From: Kineococcus aurantiacus | Lineage (GTDB): Bacteria > Actinomycetota > Actinomycetes > Actinomycetales > Kineococcaceae | Direction: 5' to 3' | Assembly (NCBI RefSeq): GCF_013409345.1 | Contig: NZ_JACCBB010000001.1 | Location: forward strand, 62,001-126,000 | Length of the DNA stretch: 64,000 bases | In this document: piece after piece, positions 24,897-33,199 of the stretch | Layout: each line of letters opens with the position of its first letter | How positions within the stretch are numbered: position 1 is the stretch's first letter | Notes under the pieces: generated by a model | What the model saw: the letters and a program-made list of their open reading frames with translations, nothing else | Told to the model about the DNA's origin: nothing | The model's database searches: none | Made by a program: the position numbers and the translations under genes

Positions 24897-25767
24897 GCAG
24901 CTCGACCGCGTCGCCGCCCCGACCCGGCGCGACCTGGCGAAGGCGCAGCGCCGCCGCGGCGGCTCCCACGTCGTGGCGCACCTGGTGCTGGGTGCCGGGG
25001 CGCTGGTCATGGCCTTCCCCTTCCTGTGGCAGGTCGTCATGTCGCTGTCCACCAACGCCGAGGTGCAGAGCGTCACGCCGTCGTTCTGGCCCGCCCACCC
25101 GCAGTGGGGCAACTACGCGGCCGTCTTCGAGCGGCTGCCGTTCCTGGAGCAGTTCCGGACCTCGGTGGTCATCACCGTCGTCCGGGTCCTGGCGCAGATC
25201 CTGTTCTGCACCGCGGCCGGCTACGCGTTCGCCCGGATGCGCTTCCGGGGCCGTCCGGTGCTGCTGGCGGCCGTGCTGTCGATCCTCATGGTGCCCTCGC
25301 AGGTCTACCTGCTCTCGCAGTACCAGATCGTCGCCGACCTGGGGCTGCTGGACAGCCTGGGCGGTCTGGTCCTGCCGGGGTTGTTCAGCGCCTTCGGGAC
25401 GTTCCTCATGCGCACGGCCTTCCTGGGGATGCCCGACGAGCTGGAGGAGGCCGCCCGCCTCGACGGGGCCAACCCGTTCCAGGTGTTCTGGCGCGTCATG
25501 CTGCCCCTGGCCCGGCCCACGATCAGCGTGCTCGCGATCACCTCGACGCTGTGGAGCTGGAACGAGCTGCTGTGGCCGCTGGTGGTCTCGACGTACGCCG
25601 AGCGGATGCCGCTGTCGGCGGGCCTGGCCACGCTCATCAGCGACCGGACCACCGACTACCCCGTGGTGATGGCCGCGAGCCTGCTGGCCACGGCGCCCGT
25701 GCTGGTGCTCTTCGTGGTGCTGCAGCGGCGCGTCATCGACGGGCTCGCGAGCTCGGGCCTGAAGTAG
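24889..25767 (+). CDS. Sugar ABC transporter permease (MalG type)
   Basis: Second permease, 292 residues. First helix LVLGAGALVMAFPFLWQVVMS, then SVTPSFWPAHPQWGNYAAVF as in MalG-like proteins, and the EAA loop LEEAARLDGANPFQVFWRVM with PLARP. GTG 24889 overlaps the MalF-type stop. Last gene of the 21471-25767 operon and convergent with the SDR at 25787. Confidence 0.95.
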   Translation: MVEQLDRVAAPTRRDLAKAQRRRGGSHVVAHLVLGAGALVMAFPFLWQVVMSLSTNAEVQSVTPSFWPAHPQWGNYAAVFERLPFLEQFRTSVVITVVRVLAQILFCTAAGYAFARMRFRGRPVLLAAVLSILMVPSQVYLLSQYQIVADLGLLDSLGGLVLPGLFSAFGTFLMRTAFLGMPDELEEAARLDGANPFQVFWRVMLPLARPTISVLAITSTLWSWNELLWPLVVSTYAERMPLSAGLATLISDRTTDYPVVMAASLLATAPVLVLFVVLQRRVIDGLASSGLK

Positions 25768-25786
25768 GGCGGTGAGCCCGGCCCGC

Positions 25787-26527
25787 TCAACCCTGCCGGG
25801 TCGGCCGGACGGTGAGGTCACCGATCTCGACGTCCTCGGGCTGGTCGACCGCGAAGGCGATGGCCCGGGCCACGGCCTCGGGGTCCAGCCCCAGCTCGGC
25901 CATGTCCTGCCGCATCCGCTCGCGCAGCCGGGGGTCGTCGACGGCGGAGTCGATGAACTCGGTGCGGACGTAGCCCGGGGAGATCGACGTCGTCCGCAGG
26001 ACCCCGTCGGTGCTCTCCTGCCGCAGGGACTCCAGCAGGGTCCGCACCGCGTTCTTGGTCCCGGCGTAGACCGCCTGCGCGGGGACGATCTTCAGCCCGG
26101 AGGTGGAGACCACGGTGACGAGGTGACCGGTGCCCTGGCGGCGGAACACCGGCAGGGCGGCGGCGATGCCGTGCAGGACGCCCTTGACGTTGACGTCGAC
26201 CATCGCCGACCAGCCCTCGACGTCGAGGTCGGCGACCGGCCCGACCCTGCTGATCCCCGCGTTGCCCACGAGGACGTCGAGGCGGCCGAACCGTTCCAGC
26301 GCCCGGTCGACGAGCGCGCGCAGGTCGCCGGGCTCGGTGACGTCGACGCGCAGGGTCTGGGCCCGGCCGCCGGCGGCGGTGATCTCGTCGGCGAGCCGGT
26401 CCAGCCGGTCGGTGCGGCGGGCCCCGAGCACCACGGCGGCGCCGCGGGCCGCGAGGTGGCGGGCGGTCGCCTCCCCGATGCCGCTGCTGGCGCCGGTGAT
26501 GGCGACGACCTTGTCCTGGATGGTCAC
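25787..26527 (-). CDS. SDR-family NAD(P)-dependent oxidoreductase
   Basis: Classical short-chain dehydrogenase of 246 residues: VVAITGASSGIGEATARHLA (TGxxxGIG, ~10-29), VLGARRTDRL (NADP-type Arg), VLVGNAGIS (the usual NNAG is GNAG), VSTSGLKIVPAQAVYAGTKNAV (Ser and YxxxK) and ISPGYVRTEF. A short-chain alcohol or carbonyl substrate is likely. It is divergent from the TetR gene at 26554 with operator-like dyads between and inside them, so it is probably that repressor's target. Confidence 0.94.
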   Translation of the reverse strand: MTIQDKVVAITGASSGIGEATARHLAARGAAVVLGARRTDRLDRLADEITAAGGRAQTLRVDVTEPGDLRALVDRALERFGRLDVLVGNAGISRVGPVADLDVEGWSAMVDVNVKGVLHGIAAALPVFRRQGTGHLVTVVSTSGLKIVPAQAVYAGTKNAVRTLLESLRQESTDGVLRTTSISPGYVRTEFIDSAVDDPRLRERMRQDMAELGLDPEAVARAIAFAVDQPEDVEIGDLTVRPTRQG

Positions 26528-26547
26528 GGTGGCTCCTCACGTAAGGT

Positions 26548-26592
26548 GGACACATGTCCAGATACGTCGAGGACCATAGCGGACACGTGTCC
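26548..26592. promoter_or_regulatory. Paired GGACA/TGTCC operators at the SDR-TetR junction
   Basis: GGACACATGTCC (26548-26559) and the perfect palindrome GGACACGTGTCC (26581-26592) are 33 bp apart centre to centre, about three helical turns. The TetR start codon lies inside the first. This is a typical arrangement for autorepression of a TetR/SDR pair. Confidence 0.65.
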
Positions 26593-27156
26593 GCTTCCGC
26601 CACGGGTGAGGATGCCCGCCGGGCGGACGCCCGCCGGAACCGCGAACTGATCCTGGACGCGGCGCGTGAGCAGCTGCGCGGGTCCGGGGAGCTGAAGCTC
26701 AACGCCGTCGCGAAGGCCTGCGGCATCGGGCAGGGGACGCTGTACCGGCACTTCCCGACCCGGGAGGACCTGCTGGCCGAGGTCTACCGCCACGACGTCG
26801 ACGAGCTCGTCGCCGCCGCCGCGGACCTGCTGTCGACCCGGGGGCCCGTCGAGGCGCTGGCGGCGTGGTTCGACCGGGTCGCGGCCTACGCCCGGGTGAA
26901 GACCCACGTCTTCGCGGCCGTGGAGGCGGCGACGTGGCGCGACCTGGCCGCCCACAGCCTCGGCCCGATCGGTGAGGCGGTCGAACTCCTGCTCGCCGCC
27001 GGCCGGGCCGAGGGGAGCCTGCGCGCCGACGTCGAGGCCCGCGACGTCATCGTGCTCATCAGCTGGCTCTCGCGCCTGGACGACGACGAGCTCGACGAAC
27101 GGGGCCCCCGGCTCCTGTCGGTCCTGCTCGACGGGCTCCGGGCCCGCCCGTCCTGA
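26554..27156 (+). CDS. TetR-family transcriptional regulator
   Basis: TetR repressor of 200 residues. HTH: LILDAAREQLRGSGELKLNA, then VAKACGIGQGTLYRHFPTREDLLAEVY (~30-75); the rest is the helical ligand domain. ATG 26554 has AAGGTGG at 26544-26550; an alternative GTG at 26587 would start inside the second dyad. With the first start, the second operator lies in the coding sequence. It probably represses itself and the divergent SDR gene. Confidence 0.93.
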   Translation: MSRYVEDHSGHVSASATGEDARRADARRNRELILDAAREQLRGSGELKLNAVAKACGIGQGTLYRHFPTREDLLAEVYRHDVDELVAAAADLLSTRGPVEALAAWFDRVAAYARVKTHVFAAVEAATWRDLAAHSLGPIGEAVELLLAAGRAEGSLRADVEARDVIVLISWLSRLDDDELDERGPRLLSVLLDGLRARPS

Positions 27157-27180
27157 CCCGGCTCTCCCCCGGCCCCCTCC

Positions 27181-28791
27181 TCAGCCGGCGGCCTTCAGCA
27201 GGTCCGCGCACTTCTCCCCGATGGTCATCGTGAGGATGTTCGGGTTGACGGCCGGCAGGAACGGCATGACGGACCCGTCGGCGATCCGCAGCCCCTGCAC
27301 CCCCCGCACCCGCAGTTCGGGGTCGCAGACGGCGAGGGGGTCCGTGGCCGGGCCCATCTTCGCCGTGGCGCTCGGGTGGTAGACGGTGTTGTGCGTCTTG
27401 GTGACGTAGTCGGCGATCTCGTCGTCGGTCACGACGTCGCGGCCGGGTGCGAGCTCGGCCCCGGCCCAGCCGGCCATCTCCGCCTGCTGCACGATCTCCC
27501 GGGCCAGCCGGACCCCGGCGGTCATGACGGCGAGGTCGTGCCCCTCGGGGTCGGTGAAGTAGCGCGGGTCGACCCTCGCGCGGTCGCGGAAGTCGCGCGA
27601 CCGCAGCCGCACCGTCCCGCGCGAGCGGCCCTGGGTGACGTTCGGGGTGAGGCAGAACCCGTTGTCCGTCGTGGGGTAGCCCCAGCGGACGGTGTTCATG
27701 TCGAACGGCACGGAGCCGTAGTGCATCATCAGGTCCGGCAGCGGGGCGTCCGGCCCGGCGATCGCCGTCGTGGCGAAGACGCCGATCTCCCACCACTGCG
27801 AGGACCGCGTGACCATCGGCTGCAGGGCGTCCCAGAACACGAGGCCCTCGACGTGGTCGTCGAGGTTCTCCCCCACCCCGGGGGAGTCCACGACGACGTC
27901 CAGGCCGAACTCCTTGAGCTGCGTCGCCGGCCCGATGCCCGAGAGCATGAGCAGCTTCGGGGTGTCGATGGAGCCCGCGGACAGCACCACCTCGCGGCGG
28001 GCCCGCACCTCGCCGTGGTGGACGCCGTCCGGGGACAGGAACCGCACGCCCGTGGCGCGGGGGGCGCCGTCGGGACCGGGTTCCAGGACGAGCTGCTCGA
28101 CCCAGTACCCCGTGCGCACCGCGAGGTTCGGGCGGGAGTCCATCACGGGGTGCAGGTAGGCGTGCGAGGAGGACATGCGCGAGCCGTCCTCCCCCGCGTT
28201 GATCTGGAACCAGCCGGCGCCGTTGCGCACCGTCGTCCCGCGGTTGAACTGGACGGTGGGCAGGCCGGCGGCGGCGGCGGCCCGCAGCAGCGCGACCCCG
28301 CACGGGTCGTTCGGCGGGACGTCCCGCAACCGCACGGGACCGGACGTCCCGTGGTGCGGGGCCCGGCCCGCGTTGTCCTCCAGCCGGCGCACGAGCGGCA
28401 GCACGCTGGCCGCGTCCCAGCCGGTGCAGCCCAGCGCCGCCCACGCGTCCAGGCCCTCGGCCGGCGGGTGGAACGCGATGCACGAGTTGTGCGAGGAGCA
28501 GCCGCCGAGCACCTTGGCGCGGGCGTGGCGCAGGAACGAGTTCCCGTTCTCCTGGGGTTCGACCGGGTAGTCCCAGTCGTACCCCGAGTCCAGCAGGTGC
28601 ATCCAGTCCTCGAGCACGAGGATGTTCGGGTCCCCCACGTCGCTCGGGCCGGCCTCGAGCACGCAGACGGTGACGTCCGGGTCCTCCGAGAGCCGGGCGG
28701 CGACGACGCACCCGGCCGTGCCGCCCCCGGCGATCACGTAGTCGAACTCCTCCACCGTCGTGGACGCGGTCGGTCCGGTCGTCGCGGTCAC
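27181..28791 (-). CDS. GMC-family flavin oxidoreductase (choline dehydrogenase-like)
   Basis: FAD-dependent alcohol oxidase/dehydrogenase of 536 residues. FAD motif FDYVIAGGGTAGCVVAARLSE (~16-36), EAGPSD, the GMC signature region KVLGGCSSHNSCIAF, SAGSIDTPKLLMLSGIGP, and the C-terminal active site THNTVYHPSATAKMGP (catalytic His) with LRIADGSVMPFLPAVNPNI. It oxidises a primary alcohol to an aldehyde. GTG 28791 overlaps the permease stop (GTGA). Together with the upstream permease and aldehyde dehydrogenase it suggests uptake of an amino-alcohol and its two-step oxidation to an acid; choline to betaine is one option. Confidence 0.93.
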   Translation of the reverse strand: MTATTGPTASTTVEEFDYVIAGGGTAGCVVAARLSEDPDVTVCVLEAGPSDVGDPNILVLEDWMHLLDSGYDWDYPVEPQENGNSFLRHARAKVLGGCSSHNSCIAFHPPAEGLDAWAALGCTGWDAASVLPLVRRLEDNAGRAPHHGTSGPVRLRDVPPNDPCGVALLRAAAAAGLPTVQFNRGTTVRNGAGWFQINAGEDGSRMSSSHAYLHPVMDSRPNLAVRTGYWVEQLVLEPGPDGAPRATGVRFLSPDGVHHGEVRARREVVLSAGSIDTPKLLMLSGIGPATQLKEFGLDVVVDSPGVGENLDDHVEGLVFWDALQPMVTRSSQWWEIGVFATTAIAGPDAPLPDLMMHYGSVPFDMNTVRWGYPTTDNGFCLTPNVTQGRSRGTVRLRSRDFRDRARVDPRYFTDPEGHDLAVMTAGVRLAREIVQQAEMAGWAGAELAPGRDVVTDDEIADYVTKTHNTVYHPSATAKMGPATDPLAVCDPELRVRGVQGLRIADGSVMPFLPAVNPNILTMTIGEKCADLLKAAG

Positions 28792-30407
28792 CGGGGACCC
28801 TCCTTCTCCCGGGGGCCGGCGATGGTCGACAGGCCCCGCGCCGGGGGCTGCCCGGCGGCGCGATCGACGTCCAGGGTGCTCGCGTGGTCGGCGAGGACAC
28901 CGGAGCGGTGGCGCAGGCGCAGCCGGTAGTACACGGTGCCGCCGCCGACGACGACGGCGATGAACAGCAGCGCACCCCACTTCAGGTACCAGTGGAACGG
29001 CGCCGCCGGGTTGTAGACCTCGGCCCGCGGCCAGAGGAGGTTGACCATCATGCCCACGCCCCACAGGACGGCGAGGACGTTGACGGGCAGACCCCAGCGG
29101 CCGAGCGTGAACGGGGCGCTGGACCCGTCCGGCATGGGGGTGGGCCAGCGGCCGCGCAGCCGCGCGACGAGCAGGGGGACCGTCACCAGCAGGTAGGCGA
29201 GGTAGATCATCCCCACCGCCAGGCTCGTGAGGACGAGGAAGATCTGCGGCTGCCCCACGTTGACGACGAGGATCACGATCGCCAGCACGCCCACGACGAC
29301 GGCCGGGACGACGGGCGTGCGGTGCCTGGGGCTGATCCGCGCCAGCTTCGCGCCCGCGGGGAGGTTGTTGTCGCGGGCCATCGCGAACATCATCCGGATG
29401 GTCGCGGTGTGGACGGCGAGCGAGCAGACGAGGACGGCCACGACCACGCAGACGAGGAAGGGTTTGCCGAACCCCGACCCGACGGTCGACAGGACGAGGT
29501 GCTGCAACCCGCCGGTGGACGACGCCAGGAGCGGGTCGTCGAGGTCCGGGACCGCCATCAACCCGAGGAGCAGGATGAGACCGCCGAGAACGAAGGAGGC
29601 GACGACCGCGCGCAGCACGGCGCGGGGAGCGGTGCGGCGCGGGTCCTTCGTCTCCTCGCCGAGGGAGCTGGCGGTGTCGAACCCGTACATGACGTAGCCC
29701 GAGGCCAGCGCCGCGACGAGGAACGCCCCGAGGTACCCGCCGGAGTGGTCGACGCCCACCCCGCGGTCCTCCAGGACGACGCCCGGCCCGCGCGTGACGT
29801 GGACGGCGAGCAGCACGACGATGACGACGGCCGCGATCAGCTCGACGAAGACCCCGACGGAGTTGATGCGGGACATGAGCTTGACGCCGAACGCGTTGAC
29901 GAGGGTGGTGAGCACGACGACCACGGTCCCGAGGACGACGGCGTTGAGCGCGTAGTCGGTCGCGTCCGTCCCGTCCCCGAAGAGCTGGAACCCCGCCCAC
30001 AGCTGCGGCAGCGTGAGCTGCACCGCGAGCACGACGGCGGCGAGCGTCACGATCGAGGCGACGAGCATCGTCCAGCCCGCGACCCACGCGACGGTCGGCG
30101 ACGCCAGGCGCTTGGTCCAGTTGTAGAGGGAGCCCGCGACGCTGTAGCGGCTCGACAGCTCCGCGAAGCACAGGGCGACCATGAGCTGCCCGACGAACAC
30201 CGCCGGCCACGACCACAGGTAGCGGGGGCCGGCCGTACCGTACCCGAAGTAGAAGAGCTGGAACGTGCCCGTCAGGATCGAGATGTAGCTGACGCCGGCC
30301 GCGAAGCTGGCGAAGGAACCGATGCTGCGTTCGAGGCCCGGTTTGTACCCGTACTCGTCGAGCCCGTGCGACTCCTCGACCGCCGCCGTACCACCCCTGG
30401 GTTCCAC
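28788..30407 (-). CDS. APC-superfamily amino acid/polyamine permease
   Basis: Membrane transporter of 539 residues with about 12 hydrophobic segments. Near the N-terminus LERSIGSFASFAAGVSYISI carries the APC-type unwound first helix; later MYGFDTASSLGEETKDPRR is the signature cytoplasmic loop of amino acid/GABA/choline-like permeases, followed by MMFAMARDNNLP. GTG 30407 has GGAGG upstream; the much longer open frame to 33299 is spurious. It lies between the aldehyde dehydrogenase and GMC oxidase genes of the same operon and probably imports their substrate. Confidence 0.93.
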   Translation of the reverse strand: MEPRGGTAAVEESHGLDEYGYKPGLERSIGSFASFAAGVSYISILTGTFQLFYFGYGTAGPRYLWSWPAVFVGQLMVALCFAELSSRYSVAGSLYNWTKRLASPTVAWVAGWTMLVASIVTLAAVVLAVQLTLPQLWAGFQLFGDGTDATDYALNAVVLGTVVVVLTTLVNAFGVKLMSRINSVGVFVELIAAVVIVVLLAVHVTRGPGVVLEDRGVGVDHSGGYLGAFLVAALASGYVMYGFDTASSLGEETKDPRRTAPRAVLRAVVASFVLGGLILLLGLMAVPDLDDPLLASSTGGLQHLVLSTVGSGFGKPFLVCVVVAVLVCSLAVHTATIRMMFAMARDNNLPAGAKLARISPRHRTPVVPAVVVGVLAIVILVVNVGQPQIFLVLTSLAVGMIYLAYLLVTVPLLVARLRGRWPTPMPDGSSAPFTLGRWGLPVNVLAVLWGVGMMVNLLWPRAEVYNPAAPFHWYLKWGALLFIAVVVGGGTVYYRLRLRHRSGVLADHASTLDVDRAAGQPPARGLSTIAGPREKEGPR

Positions 30408-30457
30408 CGTGCCTCCGTGTGCTCGAAGTTCTTCCTGGGTCCGTGCCCCGGCCCGCC

Positions 30458-31927
30458 TCAGCCCCGGAACCACCCCGGGGCCGCGGGCCGGGTGGTGCGC
30501 CAGACGTGCTTGGTCTCGCGGTACTCCGCGAGACCGGCCGGCCCGAGCTCCCGGCCGTTGCCGGACATCCGCTGCCCGCCCCACTCCGCCTGCGGCACGT
30601 AGGGGCCGAAGTCGTTGATCCAGACGGTGCCGTGCCGCAGGGCGCCCGCGACGCGTTCGCCGCGTTCGACGTCGAGGGTCTGGACGGCCCCGGCGAGGCC
30701 GTACGTCGTGTCGTTCCCGAGGAACACCGCCTCCTCCTCGGTGCGGAACCGCTCGACGGTGAGGATGGGACCGAACGTCTCCTCCTGGACGATCCGCATG
30801 CCGCGGTCGCAGTCGTCGAAGACGGTGGGTTCGTGGAAGAAGCCGCGCTGCAGCACCGGGTCGTCCGGGCGGCGGCCACCGGTGAGCAGCCGGGCGCCCT
30901 CCTGCTGCCCGAGGGCGACGTACCCCTCGACCTTCTCGCGGTGCTGCGCCGAGACGAGCGGACCGCTCTCCACCCCGTCCTCGAGGCCGTTGCCGAACCG
31001 GATCCGGCGGGCGCGCTCGACGACGCCGGCGACGAGCTCGTCGGCGATCGACTCCTCCACGATGAGCCGGGTCCCGGACGAGCAGACCTGCCCGGAGTGC
31101 AGGAACACCCCGGTCAGGGCGGTGTCGATCGCCACGTCGAGGTCGACGTCGGCGAAGACGATGTTCGGGTTCTTCCCGCCGAGCTCGACGGTGACGCGCT
31201 TGACGGTCTCCGCGGCCGCCTTGGCGATGGCCCGCCCGGTGGCCAGTCCACCGGTGAACGAGACGAGGTCGACGGCGGGGTGGCTCGTCAGCGCCGGGCC
31301 GACCGCACCCCCCGCGCCGAGGACGAGGTTCACCACCCCGGGCGGGGCGCCGGCCTCCTCGAGCAACCGGACGAGGTGGACCGTCGTCAGCGGGGTGACC
31401 TCGCTGGGTTTGAGCACGACGGTGTTCCCCGCGACGAGGGCCGGCGCCACCTTCCAGGACATCTGCAGCAGCGGGTAGTTCCACGGCGCGATGAGCGTGC
31501 AGACGCCGACGGCGTGGTGCACGACGCGGCTGACGACCTCCGGGCGACCCACGTCGACGGTCCGGTCGACCTCGACGACGCCTTCCCGCGCGTAGTACCG
31601 GAACACGGCGGTGACGTCGTCGACGTCGATGCGCGACTCGGCCAGCGTCTTGCCCGTGTCGAGGGTCTCGGTGCGGGCGATCTCCTCGCGGTCGCGCTGC
31701 AGGAGGTCGGCGACCCGGTCGAGCAGGGCGGCCCGCTCGGCGACGGGCGCCCGCGCCCAGGACCCTTCGTCGAAGGCGGCCCGGGCGGCCAGGACCGCGG
31801 CCTCGGCGTCCTCGGCGGCCGCCTCGTCGACGACCGCGAACACCTCGGCGTCGAAGGGGTTGACCACGTCTCGGGTCCCGCCGGCCGCGGCGGAGCGCCA
31901 CCGACCGGCGACGAAGAGATCGGGCAC
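30458..31927 (-). CDS. Aldehyde dehydrogenase (betaine-aldehyde dehydrogenase-like)
   Basis: NAD(P)-dependent aldehyde dehydrogenase of 489 residues with the full catalytic set: APWNYPLLQMSWKVAPALVA, KPSEVTPLTTV, VSFTGGLATGRAI, Glu ~248 in VTVELGGKNPNIV, and nucleophile Cys ~282 in HSGQVCSSGTRLIV; EETFGPILTV near the end. GTG 31927 has AGGAG 6 nt away. First gene of the ALDH-permease-GMC operon, it would oxidise the aldehyde made by the GMC enzyme. Similarity to GbsA/BetB types is clear, but substrate specificity cannot be read. Confidence 0.94.
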   Translation of the reverse strand: MPDLFVAGRWRSAAAGGTRDVVNPFDAEVFAVVDEAAAEDAEAAVLAARAAFDEGSWARAPVAERAALLDRVADLLQRDREEIARTETLDTGKTLAESRIDVDDVTAVFRYYAREGVVEVDRTVDVGRPEVVSRVVHHAVGVCTLIAPWNYPLLQMSWKVAPALVAGNTVVLKPSEVTPLTTVHLVRLLEEAGAPPGVVNLVLGAGGAVGPALTSHPAVDLVSFTGGLATGRAIAKAAAETVKRVTVELGGKNPNIVFADVDLDVAIDTALTGVFLHSGQVCSSGTRLIVEESIADELVAGVVERARRIRFGNGLEDGVESGPLVSAQHREKVEGYVALGQQEGARLLTGGRRPDDPVLQRGFFHEPTVFDDCDRGMRIVQEETFGPILTVERFRTEEEAVFLGNDTTYGLAGAVQTLDVERGERVAGALRHGTVWINDFGPYVPQAEWGGQRMSGNGRELGPAGLAEYRETKHVWRTTRPAAPGWFRG

Positions 31928-32281
31928 GTGGACTCCTGGCGGTCGGTGACCGGGAAGGGCAGGACCCCGGCCGACGGGACTGGTATGTCAGTGCACAGGT
32001 CAAGGTAGGGCTGCCGGTTCGAGGGGTCAAGGGTTGAGCCCCAACAGGTTTCGCGGGACCGCCCGGCAGCTGACCCGACGTCGCGGTGGCCCGGCGCGAC
32101 GTCCTCGACGGCTCCCCGGGCCCGCTGCGGAACGGCGGCCCGGTCACGCCCGGCACCGTCGCCCGCACGGTGGGGATCACCGAACCCGCTGCGCCGCACC
32201 ACGAGGGCAGCGGGGCCGCGGCCTGGTGCCCGCGGTGGTCGACGACGTCGTCGACCACCGGGACGTGGCGCCGGCCACCGG
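31928..32281. other. 354-bp stretch without a recognisable gene
   Basis: Separates the ALDH start (31927) from the kinase stop (32282). Short open frames here have no recognisable family. It carries the upstream region of the ALDH operon (ACTG-GTATGT-CAGT element near 31979-31992) and the long palindrome at 32233-32260. Confidence 0.5.
32233..32260. repeat. 28-bp perfect palindrome
   Basis: CGGTGGTCGACGAC is followed directly by its reverse complement with no spacer. It lies 22 bp downstream of the minus-strand kinase stop and so could act as that operon's terminator hairpin, or as a protein site. Confidence 0.75.
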
Positions 32282-33199
32282 TCAGGACGTGCCGCGGCGC
32301 AGCGCGTGCAGCGCGCTGCCCAGCCCCGGGTCGTGCAGGGGCTCGCGCAGGTCGTAGGAGGTGCCCGCCAGCGCCGCCCGGAACTCCGCGAGCACCACGG
32401 GCGCCTCGAACAAGCCGCCCGAGCACGACACCGGGACCACCTCCCCCGCGTCGTGGCCCAGGGCCCGCGCGGTGGCCTCGACGAGCTCGACCAGTTCGGC
32501 GACGGCGGCGCGGACGATGCCCAGCGCCCGCTCGTCCCCCGCCTCGGCGGCGGCCGTCACGGTCCGGGCCAGTGCGGCGACCCGCGTGCGCTGCCCCTGC
32601 CAGCGGTCCACGACGACACCGATCGCGTCGAGGTCCTCGGTGATCCCCAGCGCCGTCCGCACGGCGCCGTACAGGGCCGTGCGCGGCTCCCGGCCGTCGG
32701 CCATCCGGGAGAACGCCGCCAGCCCCTTGACGGCTACCCAGTACGCCGAGCCCTCGTCGCCGAACAGCTCGCTCCACCCGCCCACGCGGTGCGCGGCGCC
32801 GGCCCGCTCGCCGTAGGCGACCGACCCGGTCCCGGCGACGACGTTGATGCCGTCGCGGCCCCCCAGCGAACCGGCCCAGCCGCTGACCATGTCGTTGCCG
32901 CACTCGTAGCGGTCGTGGCCGAGGACCTTCCCGGGCAGCGCGTCCAGGGCGGGGACGTCGGCGCTGGCCTCCCCGTACCCGGGGAAGGCGAAGAACGCGT
33001 ACCCGACTTCCTCGGTGCCGATCCCCGCGGTCACGTTCGCGATCCCGGCGCGCAGGACCTCCTCCACGGCCTCGAGCCCGGCGCCCCCGAAGTAGTAGCT
33101 GGTCGGCTGCAGGTCCCGGGCGACGACCCGCCCCTGGGCGTCCACGAGGACGAACTCGGTCTTCGTCCCGCCGCCGTCCACGCCCAGGTAGCAGCTCAC
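32282..33199 (-). CDS. BadF/BadG-type ATPase, N-acetylglucosamine kinase-like
   Basis: Actin-fold (ASKHA) kinase of 305 residues related to eukaryotic-type N-acetylglucosamine kinases. Phosphate-1 motif YLGVDGGGTKTEFVLVD (~4-20), NDMVSGWAGSLGG, the phosphate-2 motif INVVAGTGSVAYGE and the adenosine-site VSCSGGLFEAP. It would phosphorylate an amino sugar. GTG 33199 overlaps the stop of the SIS gene. It is the last gene of an operon of a GH4-like pseudogene, SIS isomerase and kinase, a typical amino-sugar catabolic set. Confidence 0.92.
   Translation of the reverse strand: MSCYLGVDGGGTKTEFVLVDAQGRVVARDLQPTSYYFGGAGLEAVEEVLRAGIANVTAGIGTEEVGYAFFAFPGYGEASADVPALDALPGKVLGHDRYECGNDMVSGWAGSLGGRDGINVVAGTGSVAYGERAGAAHRVGGWSELFGDEGSAYWVAVKGLAAFSRMADGREPRTALYGAVRTALGITEDLDAIGVVVDRWQGQRTRVAALARTVTAAAEAGDERALGIVRAAVAELVELVEATARALGHDAGEVVPVSCSGGLFEAPVVLAEFRAALAGTSYDLREPLHDPGLGSALHALRRGTS

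Noticed and set aside
31979-32003. Promoter TTGACC with a downstream TACCAG for the ALDH operon
   Set aside because: The spacer is only 12 bp and no better -10 is found at 16-19 bp.
32086-32280. Possible remnant of a regulator (TVARTVGITEP resembles an HTH)
   Set aside because: Too short and without supporting context; composition is that of non-coding DNA and the palindrome interrupts it.
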